Shown: positions 33,550 to 43,409, counted from the first letter of the stretch. The stretch: 64,000 bases of DNA from Segatella copri (GCF_019249795.2 NZ_CP156892.1:434001-498000); one strand, 5' to 3'. Notes: a model not told the origin generated them from the sequence alone. Made by a program: numbers and translations.

Positions 33550-36504
33550 TTACTTCAGTTTTACAGTAACTGCCTTACCAGCATACTTCACCATCTTGCC
33601 CTTAGGCGCCTTGGCGAGGCTGATACCCTGCTGGTTGTTATCACTAACAAGTACGATATTGAAGCGACGCTTCTGGAGCATACCGTCGAAAGCACCCTTA
33701 CGGGCAGCGATAGTAATAGTCTTCTGAGCATTATTATATTTGAAGTCTATCATAGCATACTTACCCTTCTCGTAGTTGTAGTTGGTTCCCTCATCCTCAT
33801 AGAGTGTATAAGAACCGTCCTTGCCTGCATAGACATAGAGGTCGATGAGCTCAGCCTTCTTCTGATCGCTCCACTCCATCTCTGGACCCACTGGAAGAAT
33901 AGAACCCTCTGGAACAAAGACTGGAATCTTATCGAAAGGCGCATCGGCTACGATTGTCTGTCCACCGGCATAGTGCTTACCTGTATAGAAATCATACCAG
34001 CCCTTCTGCTTAGGAAGATAAACATTGCGGCTGTACTTCTGATACTCGCCTACAGGACAAGCCATGAGAGCAGGACCGAACATCCACTGATCCTTGATGT
34101 CGTAAACATTATCATCGCCGTTGAAGTCCATTACCAATCCACGCATCATCGTATAGTCCTTGAAATGAACCATACCCGCCATACTGTAGAGGTAAGGCAT
34201 CAGACGGTAACGGAGTTTATCGTAAGCCACGATGGTCTTGTAAGCCGGATGATCTGCCGGAGCAATGTTCCATACCTCACGTGTAGGCCACTGGCCATGA
34301 GTACGATAAAGAGGTACGAAGCAACCGAACTGGTTCCAACGAGCCTGCAACTCGCGCCATTCCTTCAAGTCAGCATTTTCCTTACCGGTCTTATCGAACT
34401 CCTGCTGGGCAGCCACATAGCGGTTCTCTACACAGAAACCGCCCTGGTCCATTCCCCAGAAAGGCAGACCTGCCATAGAATAGTTCAAACCGGCTGTCAT
34501 CTGGGCACGCATATCTTCCCAACGGGTAGCAATGTCACCAGACCAGGTAGCCGTACTGTAGCGCTGTTCACCGGCAAAACCGGAACGAGTCAGGAGGAAG
34601 ACACGCTGGTTAGGGTTCACACTGCGCTGTCCGTTATAGATAGCATCAGCATTTACGATGCTGTAAGCATTGAAATATTCGGTAGATGTACCGAGGGCAG
34701 TAGGACCGGAAAGAGCCTTGCGGTACCACATCGGGGTACAGTCGCGAACGTTTGGTTCTGATGCATCCATCCACCATGCATCGATTCCGAACTTATACTT
34801 GGTATAAAGATTCTCGTCCATCTGGCGCCAGAACATCTTGCGGGCACCATCAGAATAGGCATCATAGAATGAACCGCGGAAGCCGAGCCAGTCGTGAATA
34901 TCATCCTTGATAGCCTGATGATACATCCAACCCCTGTTGTCGAGTTCCTTATAGTTCTTGACTGTATCGTAGAACTTAGGCCATACGGAAATCATGAATC
35001 TTCCATTCATGGCATGTACGCTGTCGAGCATAGCCTGTGGGTTTGGATAGCGGACAGCCTCAAACTCATGACTTCCCCATGAATCCAGTTTCCAGTAGTT
35101 CCAGTCCTGAACGATATTGTCTACAGGAATATGCAGGTCGCGGAACTTCTTCATGTTGTCCTCAATGTCCTTGCTGCTCTGATAGCGCTCACGGCTCTGC
35201 CAGAAACCGAGGGTCCACTTAGGATAAAGCGAAGCCTTGCCGGTAAGCGTACGGTAACCGGAAATCACCTCATCGAGATTCTGACCGGCGATGAAATAAT
35301 AGTCCATATCCGGCGACATTTCACTCCAGATGCTCAACTGGTTCTTCTCTGCCTCAGAACGAGGAGCTGCTACGCGGAGTCCGCAGTAAGAAACATCACC
35401 ATCTGGCTGCCACTCGATACGGATTGGAGTCTTTACGCCCTTCTTGATAGGAGTTTCAAACTTATAAGAGTTCGGATTCCAGGCTGTACGCCAGCGCTCA
35501 GGCACAACCAGTTTGCCATCGATATAAACCTTCATGTAACCGGCATAATAGAGGATAAACTGATAGAAACTGTTACTTGGAGCCTCCACATAACCCTCGT
35601 ACACCACCTTGGAGCCATTCAGTGCAAACCCCTTTGGCAGGTTCTGAATGCCGCCCTTGTCGGTCTGGTTGCAAACCTCAGAAGTCTCAGGCATTGCATA
35701 CTCAAAGTAAATGCTATCTTCGCCTCGAACAATCTTCTGACCATTCTTATCCACATAAGTACCTGTCAGCTGACCTTCCTTACCATCCTTATCATAGAGT
35801 TTGAAGGCACGGTTGAGCTGGAGATAATCTTCCGGATTACCCCAACGGCAATAAGAATAAGAATCCCAGAGGATACCGTAGTTTTTATTAGAGATGACGA
35901 AAGGCACACTCACCTTGGTATTATACTGGAAGAGGTCTTCGTTCTTACCCTTCATGTTGAGTTCCTCACTCTGATGCTGACCGAGACCATAGAACGCCTC
36001 GTTATCAGGAGAGTTGAAGAGCGCACGCCATGACCATCCGTGCTTCTGTGCTTCAGGAACCTTGGCAATGTCTACACCCATTTCACGGTCAGGCACGGTG
36101 AACGGCTTGAAAGTCTTTCCACCCTGAGCAACCTCGTTGAGAAGGACATTGTCTTTCAGGTCATAGAAGGTAATCTGACCCGTAGCCTCGTTCATGACAG
36201 CACGCATGGCTGCAGTGGTAATGATGAGATTGTCTCCCTGCTCTTCCACCTTATAATTTGCCTTGCTGTTTTGAGACACTATTATCAGACTCTGTTTGTT
36301 ACGGAAACTCTGTTCGGCTGTAGCCTGAACACGGATAATCTTATCGCTCACCACCTGGAGGCGAATCTGACTAGGACCAAAATTCTGGTGTTGCTTCAAC
36401 TGAACAGTAAGATAATTACCATTCTGGTTGAAACCGGCTGCCTGCATGCCTGTAGCACTCATCAGCAGCACTGCTGAAATCAATAATGTTTTAGTTAGTC
36501 TCAT
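33550..36504 (-). CDS. Glycoside hydrolase family 31 with PA14 insert (alpha-xylosidase-like)
   Basis: 984 aa from the Met at 36504, with signal peptide MRLTKTLLISAVLLMSATGMQAAG. An N-terminal beta-sandwich holds a PA14-type insert (about 238-385; VYEGYVEAPSNSFYQFILYYAGYMKVYIDGK in outline). The (beta/alpha)8 barrel has the nucleophile Asp in DAWWMDASEPN (about 576) and acid/base Asp in WSGDIATRWEDM (about 653). A C-terminal DUF5110-like domain (DLYVYAGKDGSYTLYEDEG) follows. This architecture matches the Bacteroides ovatus xyloglucan alpha-xylosidase type. With GH2 it would trim xylose and galactose side chains. Confidence 0.9.
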   Translation of the reverse strand: MRLTKTLLISAVLLMSATGMQAAGFNQNGNYLTVQLKQHQNFGPSQIRLQVVSDKIIRVQATAEQSFRNKQSLIIVSQNSKANYKVEEQGDNLIITTAAMRAVMNEATGQITFYDLKDNVLLNEVAQGGKTFKPFTVPDREMGVDIAKVPEAQKHGWSWRALFNSPDNEAFYGLGQHQSEELNMKGKNEDLFQYNTKVSVPFVISNKNYGILWDSYSYCRWGNPEDYLQLNRAFKLYDKDGKEGQLTGTYVDKNGQKIVRGEDSIYFEYAMPETSEVCNQTDKGGIQNLPKGFALNGSKVVYEGYVEAPSNSFYQFILYYAGYMKVYIDGKLVVPERWRTAWNPNSYKFETPIKKGVKTPIRIEWQPDGDVSYCGLRVAAPRSEAEKNQLSIWSEMSPDMDYYFIAGQNLDEVISGYRTLTGKASLYPKWTLGFWQSRERYQSSKDIEDNMKKFRDLHIPVDNIVQDWNYWKLDSWGSHEFEAVRYPNPQAMLDSVHAMNGRFMISVWPKFYDTVKNYKELDNRGWMYHQAIKDDIHDWLGFRGSFYDAYSDGARKMFWRQMDENLYTKYKFGIDAWWMDASEPNVRDCTPMWYRKALSGPTALGTSTEYFNAYSIVNADAIYNGQRSVNPNQRVFLLTRSGFAGEQRYSTATWSGDIATRWEDMRAQMTAGLNYSMAGLPFWGMDQGGFCVENRYVAAQQEFDKTGKENADLKEWRELQARWNQFGCFVPLYRTHGQWPTREVWNIAPADHPAYKTIVAYDKLRYRLMPYLYSMAGMVHFKDYTMMRGLVMDFNGDDNVYDIKDQWMFGPALMACPVGEYQKYSRNVYLPKQKGWYDFYTGKHYAGGQTIVADAPFDKIPVFVPEGSILPVGPEMEWSDQKKAELIDLYVYAGKDGSYTLYEDEGTNYNYEKGKYAMIDFKYNNAQKTITIAARKGAFDGMLQKRRFNIVLVSDNNQQGISLAKAPKGKMVKYAGKAVTVKLK

Positions 36505-36619
36505 TGTTATATGTTTAAAGGAAAGTTTAAAAATCTGCGGCAAAGATACGAGAAAATTCCCGTATCTTTATGCGCAAATGTTATCTGTATGTGTATAAAA
36601 TGTTAACTAGAAGCGTAAA

Positions 36620-39600
36620 CTATTCTGATTCTGACAGATTCTTACGATATTGAGACGGCGTAACGCCATACGCGTCTTGGAAGTATTTAGTGAAATAACG
36701 TGGATTATTGAATCCCACCTTATAGGCTATTTCACTGATGTTCAAGTCGCCCGAGCGCAGCAGATGCTCTGCAAATTTGATACGCTTGGTTCTGAGATAC
36801 TCAGAAGGTGTAATACCCGTCAGCGAAATCATGCGCTTATATAATTGTACGCGTGAGATACGGAGATAGGTACTGAGCGATTCTACCGATGTTTCAGGAT
36901 TGCTCATATGATCACGGATATAAGCATTCACCTCATCTATAAATTTGCGGTCGGCCTCTGTTATTACATATTCTGTGCTCACATTCTTGCGTTTCTTCAA
37001 GAGGTTCAGAATACAGAGATTCAACATATCAATATCGAATGGTTTGGCAATATACTCGTCAGCACCACACTTCAGACTTTCCTTGCGTTGCTCATCTCCC
37101 ATACGGGCCGAGAGCATGATGAAAGGTATGGCTGTTGTTTCGTCATTGTCCTTACACATCCGGCAGAGTTCGTTACCATCCATCACAGGCATCATCACAT
37201 CGCTCAGGATGATGTCTGGACGACGGTCGATAATCTTGTTCCAGGCATCCTGACCATTGACAGCCTCAACAACCGTATAGTCTGTCAATACTTCGTTCAT
37301 AAACTCACGGAAGTCCTCACTGTCGTCAACGAGGAGCACTACCGGCTTCTTGATCATCGATTCTCCTGGCTGATGCGCATGTTTACTCATTCCGTAGAGA
37401 ACGTTCTTACCTGCATCCGGATCCTCATCAGTAGCCTGATGCACCGTGGTTATGATAGGTGCTGCTCGCAAGGAACCGAGATGTGCCGTAGAATTAGAGG
37501 TGGTACTGCTCTCTATCGGAAGGTCTACCATAAAGATGGTTCCTCCGCTTGGATTATCTGTAACATCTACTTTACCGCCATGCAGTTCAGCAAACTTCTT
37601 TACCAGGTTCAAACCTATTCCGCTACCACCCTGTGGTTGCATTTCAGTGCCATTGACCTGATAGAAACGCTCAAACACATGTTCCTTCTCCTTATCGCTG
37701 ATGCCCTTGCCAGTATCAGATACTGAGATGCGGAGCATATCCGAATCCTTGTCTCCTACACGCTGGCGGAGTGCAACACTCAGAGAAACGGTGATAAATC
37801 CTCCATCTGGCGTAAACTTATAGGCATTGCTCAGGAGGTTATTCACGATTTTTCCTACCTTATCAGCATCAAACGACATCTGCAGACTAGGCACCGTAGA
37901 ATCGAAGGCAAGCGTTACTTTGCTGTTTGCCAAAGTACGGAACGAAGTACAGATATTGTCAACGAAGCTCACGATGTCTATACGCGACAGGGTAAGTTTC
38001 TCCTTGTTCTGGTCTATCTTGCGGAAGTCGAGAATCTGGTTTACCAGATTGAGCAAACGGGTAGCATTGCGATGAATCATCTCCAGCTTTCTGCGTTTAC
38101 TTTCATCTCTTTCTTCTCTGATCATATTGACCAGCGGCGAGATAATCAAGGTGAGCGGAGTACGGAGTTCGTGGCTCACATTGGTAAAGAAGTTGAGTTT
38201 GAGTTCGTTCAACTCCTTGGTCTTCTTGATACTGTCTTCCTTGCTCTGGAGTTCGAATTTTACACGCTGCTTTTCGAGCATACGTTTACGGTAGAGATAG
38301 AAAGCTACACCTATTAATATAATATATACGATAAACGCCCATATAGAGAGATAGAAAGGCGGATGAATATAAATCTTCAGCGTACTCACCTCTTCGCTCA
38401 CACTACCATCAGCATTCACCACCTTTGCCTCCAGAACATAGCTGCCTGAAGAGAGATTGGTAAAGGTAGCCTCCGGACGCCCCTCAGGTGTCAGCATCCA
38501 TTTGTCATCAAGTCCCTTCATGCGATAGAGGAAACGGCAACGGGCAGGAATACTTACCTGGTCGGAAGCAAACTGTATGGTAAACGCCTTGTCCTTATAA
38601 CTGAGATCCAGTTCTGGATGAGTATCGAGCGATTTTTCCAGAGGCACTCTTCCCTCAAACTCCTCACCTGCCTTCAGCGGATGATCGAAGAGTACGAAAC
38701 CGCTGAACAAGACATGTGCATGTTTCTGGGCAGGAAGAATCTTGGCAGGATTGATGATATTAATACCATCCTGTCCACCGATGGCGATGGCTCCATTTCT
38801 CATCAGACAGGCAGAACGCTGGTTAAACTGGCGGCTCTGCAAGCCATCGAGCGAATTGAAACTGATCATCGTAATGTCCCATTTGCCCTGGTTGTTCTTG
38901 GTCAGCGTAACACGGGTAACGATAAATTCAGAAACCAGCCAGATGTTATGCTGCTTATCTTCGAGCACCATACAGCCTACCGTACCCTGCGTACCATTGA
39001 GGTCATTGATTGACTCCAACTGTCCTGAAGCCTCATCATACATGGTGACACCCGCAGGCGAAGCCATCCACAAGATGCCTCGGCTATCCTTCATCATGTA
39101 ATTCAGGGAAGGACTCGGGAAAGGCTGTCCGTCCTTGGTTGTATTTACATTGGTTACCTTTCGGGTTCCGAAATTAAAGATAGAATAGTTCTGCGAATGA
39201 CCTATCAGAATTTCATCTTTATTCGGCAGGAAGAGCGAGTTGATAAAATCGCTGGTAATACCTGAATTCTGAACATTGTAGGTTGTAAACTTACCACTTT
39301 CAGGATTATAAATCTGGAAGCCTGAGCCCAAGGTTCCGATAATCAGGCGATGATACGGATCTTCGGCAAGACACCAGACGCTGTTATTGGCAAGTCCGCC
39401 AGGAGCTGCCTGAAAACTCTTCCATCTGCCGTTTTTATATTGGGCAAGTCCACCATTGAAGGTTCCGAAATACATCGTACCATCACTCATGGTTACGCTG
39501 CTGACGATAATATCCGAAGCCAGACCGGTTTCAGCCTGTGAGAATCGCCAGCACTGTCCGGTAAGCGGACTGTAACATACAATACCGCTATCATTGGTTC

Positions 39601-40756
39601 CACACCAGAGATTTCCATTCAGATCCTGTGTGATTGTACACACATCACCAAGCGGAATGGTTGTGAATTTCTGAGCGTCAGGCGAATAATAAGCCACACC
39701 GTTCTTGTAACTACCTACCCAGATAGCTCCCTCATCATCCACATAAACCTTCTGCAGGGAATTGTCAACGATACTTCCCTTTGCTTCAGAATGAACATAC
39801 TGGCGGCAGATTTTGCGTTTGAAATCTACAAAGAAGAGACCGTTATGGTCAGAAGCCACCCAGAGATTGCCTGCCTTATCACGGGCAATATCACGCATCA
39901 GAATATGGGTTGGGCAAGGAATATGAATGCCCATGTTTGTAAGATAAGAACGGGCATCGGTCCATTTTCCGGTCTTTGACTGATACACATAATTGGCATT
40001 ACTTACAGAAACCCAGAAACCACCTATACCATCATAGAAAGTATAGGCGCCATTATCACCGGCAGCTTTATGGGTGGCAAGGAAGGAATTGTACCAGAGA
40101 ACCTTCTGTTTCTGTCCGTTGACACGGCAGATTGTACCATCACCATAGGTAATGAGCGCATCGCCGTCAACCTCGGTTATTTTACTGATATTTCCCTCTT
40201 TCAGACAGCCCGGCTGAGCCTTTTTGGTAAATTTAAAAAGATAAGTATTTTTAGTTTTGGCATTATGATAGTAGAGTCCCTGTCCGTAGACAGCTATCCA
40301 CATGTTCTTATCCTTATCTATCAGGAGTTTATAAGGAGGTCCCTGCACATGGATGTTTTTGAGCCATTCTTCCGGTTTGCGCTCAAACTGCTCTTCATCA
40401 TATTTATAGATGCAGTAGCCCACAGAGGTATGCACCCAGATATTTCCACCATAGTCTTGCTGAAGTTCATCTACCGAATTGTTAGGCAGCGACTTATCAT
40501 CAGTGTTGATATAATAGAAAGTTTTCATACGGAAGCCGTCAAAGCGGCACAGTCCCGACTGGGTACCGAACCAGATGTAGCCTCTGGTGTCCTTGAGGAT
40601 GGCACCCACCTGACTGTTCGTAAGTCCATCATGATTGGTGAGACTGCTGAATTCTACGTTTTCATAGGCAGCCCATGCCCTCTCCGGCTGCATGAGCAGC
40701 AAGAGCAGAAACAGCACGATGGCATGTTTCAAGTAGTTTTGTTTTTTTATCATCAT
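36620..40756 (-). CDS. Hybrid two-component system sensor-regulator (HTCS)
   Basis: 1378 aa. A signal/anchor helix (7-25) is followed by two periplasmic propeller units made of Reg_prop repeats (GYIWFGTQSGLCRFDG, GNLWVASDHNGLFF) to about 720, a Y_Y_Y domain, one membrane helix (about 798-818), HisKA with FTNVSHELRTPLTLI (His near 866), HATPase (NLLSNAYKFTPDGG, GSGIGLNLVKKFAELHGG), a REC domain (ILSDVMMPVMDG, Asp near 1186) and an AraC-type HTH to the end. Such proteins bind an oligosaccharide in the periplasm and activate their carbohydrate locus, here probably the GH31-GH2 pair. Confidence 0.95.
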   Translation of the reverse strand: MMIKKQNYLKHAIVLFLLLLLMQPERAWAAYENVEFSSLTNHDGLTNSQVGAILKDTRGYIWFGTQSGLCRFDGFRMKTFYYINTDDKSLPNNSVDELQQDYGGNIWVHTSVGYCIYKYDEEQFERKPEEWLKNIHVQGPPYKLLIDKDKNMWIAVYGQGLYYHNAKTKNTYLFKFTKKAQPGCLKEGNISKITEVDGDALITYGDGTICRVNGQKQKVLWYNSFLATHKAAGDNGAYTFYDGIGGFWVSVSNANYVYQSKTGKWTDARSYLTNMGIHIPCPTHILMRDIARDKAGNLWVASDHNGLFFVDFKRKICRQYVHSEAKGSIVDNSLQKVYVDDEGAIWVGSYKNGVAYYSPDAQKFTTIPLGDVCTITQDLNGNLWCGTNDSGIVCYSPLTGQCWRFSQAETGLASDIIVSSVTMSDGTMYFGTFNGGLAQYKNGRWKSFQAAPGGLANNSVWCLAEDPYHRLIIGTLGSGFQIYNPESGKFTTYNVQNSGITSDFINSLFLPNKDEILIGHSQNYSIFNFGTRKVTNVNTTKDGQPFPSPSLNYMMKDSRGILWMASPAGVTMYDEASGQLESINDLNGTQGTVGCMVLEDKQHNIWLVSEFIVTRVTLTKNNQGKWDITMISFNSLDGLQSRQFNQRSACLMRNGAIAIGGQDGINIINPAKILPAQKHAHVLFSGFVLFDHPLKAGEEFEGRVPLEKSLDTHPELDLSYKDKAFTIQFASDQVSIPARCRFLYRMKGLDDKWMLTPEGRPEATFTNLSSGSYVLEAKVVNADGSVSEEVSTLKIYIHPPFYLSIWAFIVYIILIGVAFYLYRKRMLEKQRVKFELQSKEDSIKKTKELNELKLNFFTNVSHELRTPLTLIISPLVNMIREERDESKRRKLEMIHRNATRLLNLVNQILDFRKIDQNKEKLTLSRIDIVSFVDNICTSFRTLANSKVTLAFDSTVPSLQMSFDADKVGKIVNNLLSNAYKFTPDGGFITVSLSVALRQRVGDKDSDMLRISVSDTGKGISDKEKEHVFERFYQVNGTEMQPQGGSGIGLNLVKKFAELHGGKVDVTDNPSGGTIFMVDLPIESSTTSNSTAHLGSLRAAPIITTVHQATDEDPDAGKNVLYGMSKHAHQPGESMIKKPVVLLVDDSEDFREFMNEVLTDYTVVEAVNGQDAWNKIIDRRPDIILSDVMMPVMDGNELCRMCKDNDETTAIPFIMLSARMGDEQRKESLKCGADEYIAKPFDIDMLNLCILNLLKKRKNVSTEYVITEADRKFIDEVNAYIRDHMSNPETSVESLSTYLRISRVQLYKRMISLTGITPSEYLRTKRIKFAEHLLRSGDLNISEIAYKVGFNNPRYFTKYFQDAYGVTPSQYRKNLSESE

Positions 40757-40811
40757 AATTGTAGGTTTATATATATTTATCTGAATAGATATTTTATTTC
40801 TATAATAGGTT

Positions 40812-41834
40812 TTATTTCACGTCGTTTTTTTCAGAACTTTCGCGTATTTTCAGTATCATCGGTACCACTTTCTTGTAGATTTTTTCATCTCCATTGATGC
40901 TTCTCATGAGTAGATCACAGGCAGTGGTTCCCTGTTCGTGTGCCTTGTCCATGATAGCCGAGAGTTTCGGCGTAACGAAGGCAGCAGTATCACCATCGGT
41001 AAAACCGATGATAGCAACATCCTCTGGTATTCGGAGCCCTTTTTTCTTGATAGCATCGAAGGCGGCATAGGTGATAATATCGTTAAAGGCGAGAATGGCA
41101 TCAGGTCTGTCCTCCTTTTCGAGGAGACGAAGGGTAGCGTTTCGGGCCACATCGAAATCGATTCTGTCGCAAACCACGAGCTCACGGTCGATAGAGATGC
41201 GGTTCTCTCTCAGAGCCTCCAGATAACCATGTTTTCTGCGGCGCACCATATCAAGATGGTTTGGACCGCCGATGAAGGCGATGCGGCGCGAACCGGTATC
41301 TATCATATGCTGGGTAGCCTCCTGGGCTGCAACATCACCATTGCCTACTACCTGGGAGAACTTATCTTCTAAGCAACAACGGGCAAAGAACACCAGTGGA
41401 ACGCCCATCTTATGCAACTGCTCGAAATGAGAATAGTCAACCGTATCCTGTGCCAGACAGGCGATGATGCCTTCCACATGCATATTCAGGAAGTTTTCTA
41501 CCGCTCTCTTCTCATGCTCTGTGTTTTCGTGGCTATTGGCGCTGATTACCGAGTAGCCATTCCTTACGGCATAATCTTCTATACCATCCAGCACGGCAGC
41601 ATAATAATGAGTTACCAGGTTTGGCACAATCACACCAATCACCCTAGGTGCTTCTTTTCTGAGGCTCTGTGCAAAGGGGTTTGGTCGATAATTGAGCTCC
41701 TTGGCAAGGCTTTTCACCTTTTGAGTCATCTCCTCACCCACTTCATGGCTGTTTCGCAGGGCTCTAGATACAGTTGCTATGCTGACGCCAAGTTGATCGG
41801 CGAGGTCTTTCAAAGATGTTCTTCGTTGTTTCAT
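40812..41834 (-). CDS. LacI-family transcriptional regulator
   Basis: 340 aa. The N-terminal HTH (SLKDLADQLGVSIATVSRALRNS) and hinge (NYRPNPFAQSLRK) precede a periplasmic-binding-protein-like effector domain (IGVIVPNLVTHYYAAVLDGIEDYA; DAILAFNDIITYAAFDAIKKKGLRIPEDVAIIGFTD). It lies upstream of the HTCS gene with 55 bp between. Its own promoter has two -7 boxes, and a GCAAACGTTTAC operator-like site at 41951-41962 sits next to the distal one, suggesting autoregulation. Effector unknown, probably a sugar. Confidence 0.92.
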   Translation of the reverse strand: MKQRRTSLKDLADQLGVSIATVSRALRNSHEVGEEMTQKVKSLAKELNYRPNPFAQSLRKEAPRVIGVIVPNLVTHYYAAVLDGIEDYAVRNGYSVISANSHENTEHEKRAVENFLNMHVEGIIACLAQDTVDYSHFEQLHKMGVPLVFFARCCLEDKFSQVVGNGDVAAQEATQHMIDTGSRRIAFIGGPNHLDMVRRRKHGYLEALRENRISIDRELVVCDRIDFDVARNATLRLLEKEDRPDAILAFNDIITYAAFDAIKKKGLRIPEDVAIIGFTDGDTAAFVTPKLSAIMDKAHEQGTTACDLLMRSINGDEKIYKKVVPMILKIRESSEKNDVK

Positions 41835-41904
41835 TTGTTAGTTTACGCTTTATAGACATACATTTTTGTATCCACAAATTCTGCATATTTTGTCTTTCCG
41901 ACAG

Positions 41905-41912
41905 CAAAGTTA
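41905..41912 (-). promoter_or_regulatory. Proximal -7 box TAACTTTG of the LacI gene
   Basis: CAAAGTTA on the plus strand, 71 bp upstream of the ATG. Confidence 0.5.
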
Positions 41913-41934
41913 GTGAATTCTTTGCAAAGATAAC

Positions 41935-41942
41935 AATTTCTT
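41935..41942 (-). promoter_or_regulatory. Distal -7 box TATCTTTG of the LacI gene
   Basis: CAAAGATA on the plus strand. The operator-like palindrome at 41951-41962 falls in its -33/-7 spacer. Confidence 0.55.
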
Positions 41943-41950
41943 TCGAAAAC

Positions 41951-41962
41951 GCAAACGTTTAC
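41951..41962. promoter_or_regulatory. LacI-type operator candidate GCAAACGTTTAC
   Basis: Near-palindrome with central CG, positioned where a bound repressor would block the distal LacI promoter. It matches 11 of 12 bases of the site at 30053-30064. Confidence 0.55.
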
Positions 41963-42005
41963 GTTATTATTTTCTGAAAAAATTTATTTTATAAGAAAAA
42001 ACTCG

Positions 42006-42102
42006 TAATTTTGCAAACTGAAAAGTAATGAATAGTTGATAATAAGTTAGTTAGAAACAAGCGTGGGTTTGGAATGTCGGGAGACAATCCAAACTCTTTT
42101 TT
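42006..42102 (+). ncRNA. Candidate small RNA between the LacI gene and gtrA
   Basis: -7 box TAATTTTG at 42006-42013. About 50 bases later a hairpin GTTTGGA-A-TGTC, loop GGGA, GACA-A-TCCAAAC (42067-42094) is followed by TCTTTTTT. The transcript would be about 80 bases. Only a three-codon frame (ATG at 42028) lies inside. Both flanking genes run on the other strand. Confidence 0.5.
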
Positions 42103-42186
42103 ATGTCCCGATGCCAACAGATTACCTGCCAGGATACAAAAAAGATGAGGGCACATACTGAATACTGCCCCCATCTGATATGGTTA

Positions 42187-42600
42187 TTACTGCTTAAAAA
42201 CAAATTTCTTCTGTCCGGGATAGTTAACGAATATCGCTACCAGCAGAGATACAATACTCTTCGGAATCATGTAATGCAGCTGAATATGTTCGTGCGCATT
42301 CAGAAATTCGGTCAGGGCGATAGTGCCGCCCGAATTGAGCATCCAGCTGATGCCCCAGATGATAAAATAGCGCCAGGCTACACTCTTTTTCTTGCTCTTG
42401 GAATCGCCGAACACATAACGATAATTCAGTATGCAGTTGGTAATGCCGCCACTTATCACTCCCAGCGCATTGGCAAGTCCGTAATAAATACCGATGATAT
42501 CTGAGAGGAAGAATGCCAGTCCGAAGTCTACCACTGAGGCGCAGGAGGCAGTCAGTTCCGCCTTGCCGAAGGTTACGAGTTCTTCTTTAATCTTGCCCAT
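42187..42600 (-). CDS. GtrA-family membrane protein
   Basis: 137 aa with four hydrophobic helices. FGKAELTASCASVVDFGLAFFL at the start and NYRYVFGDSKSKKKSVAWRYFIIW in the middle are typical of GtrA/DPMS-like flippase-type proteins, which move polyprenyl-linked sugars across the inner membrane. The start overlaps the upstream gene by 28 bp, so it is translationally coupled to the AUR1-like gene and is the last gene of the lipid cluster. Ends in a basic tail KKFVFKQ. Confidence 0.85.
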   Translation of the reverse strand: MGKIKEELVTFGKAELTASCASVVDFGLAFFLSDIIGIYYGLANALGVISGGITNCILNYRYVFGDSKSKKKSVAWRYFIIWGISWMLNSGGTIALTEFLNAHEHIQLHYMIPKSIVSLLVAIFVNYPGQKKFVFKQ

Positions 42601-43409
42601 ATTCTCTTAGATTCTATTAGCAGTACGCCTACTATCGTAGTAAGAATACCCAACATGACATCAATGATATAATGATGACCGGAATAGACTGCCGTCCACC
42701 AGATGCCCAGACAGATGCAGGCGAAGAGCACCACCGTATACCAGCGTTTACGGCTCATCACAGCATAAATCGTGGTGAGGAACATATAGGCAGCATGCAG
42801 GCTCGGCACGGCAGCAAAGACATTGGCATTCTTGCCATAGAGTCCGTGGAACACATGCAGTCCGGTCATTGCGTCCCATCTGCCCAGACCAGCCACATTG
42901 CCCGGTGTATTGAGCACAGCCTTGAAGCCATAGTTCATCGCATACCAAGGCGGAGCAGCCGGATAGATGTAGTAGCCGATGAAGCCGATGACATTCACCA
43001 GCAGGAAAGCCCAGGAAAAACGCTTGAACCATTTAAGCTGTTTCGTAAGATACAGATAAAGAGCAAACGCGATAGGCACCGGAACCCAGCAGAGATAGAA
43101 GATGCCTGCCCAGAAATCGGCAAAACCGCAATGGTGAACCTTGAAGTATTCGCCCGGAATCATCAGCTGGCTATGGTCGGCTACAGCCTGCAGTTCTGCG
43201 CTGGATGAAGCAGCAATGCCGAAGAGCGACTTTTCTGCATGATAGAGATGCGCCACGTCAATATCGTTCACCATATAGTTAGGATAAAGGCGCATCGAAT
43301 CGTAGATGATTCCAAAGAGGAACCAAGGCAGAAAATAGAAGGCAAAACGGCGTGTCTTCTTCCAGGCTGCGAGTACCGCCAGGAGGATAATCAGATAGAT
43401 ACTAAACAC
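42573..43409 (-). CDS. PAP2/AUR1-like inositol phosphorylceramide synthase candidate
   Basis: 278 aa, about six membrane helices. The lipid phosphatase/phosphotransferase motifs are AAVPSLHAAYMF (near residue 200) and YSGHHYIIDVMLG (near 245), with the His and Asp residues that carry phosphotransfer in AUR1. The N-terminal DSMRLYPNYMVNDIDVAHLYHAEKSLFG segment resembles fungal and Bacteroides AUR1-type proteins. With the CDP-alcohol phosphatidyltransferase and PgpA-like genes it matches the inositol-sphingolipid locus of Bacteroides. The product would transfer an inositol-phosphate headgroup to ceramide; this is inferred from family and context. Confidence 0.75.
   Translation of the reverse strand: MFSIYLIILLAVLAAWKKTRRFAFYFLPWFLFGIIYDSMRLYPNYMVNDIDVAHLYHAEKSLFGIAASSSAELQAVADHSQLMIPGEYFKVHHCGFADFWAGIFYLCWVPVPIAFALYLYLTKQLKWFKRFSWAFLLVNVIGFIGYYIYPAAPPWYAMNYGFKAVLNTPGNVAGLGRWDAMTGLHVFHGLYGKNANVFAAVPSLHAAYMFLTTIYAVMSRKRWYTVVLFACICLGIWWTAVYSGHHYIIDVMLGILTTIVGVLLIESKRIWARLKKNS

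Noticed and set aside
35131..36033. 300-codon plus-strand open frame
   Set aside because: Antisense to the GH31 gene, with the sequence low in plausible protein features.
42572..42601. Sequencing frameshift at the gtrA/AUR1-like overlap
   Set aside because: Both proteins have complete, family-like ends; a 28-bp overlap is a normal coupled arrangement.
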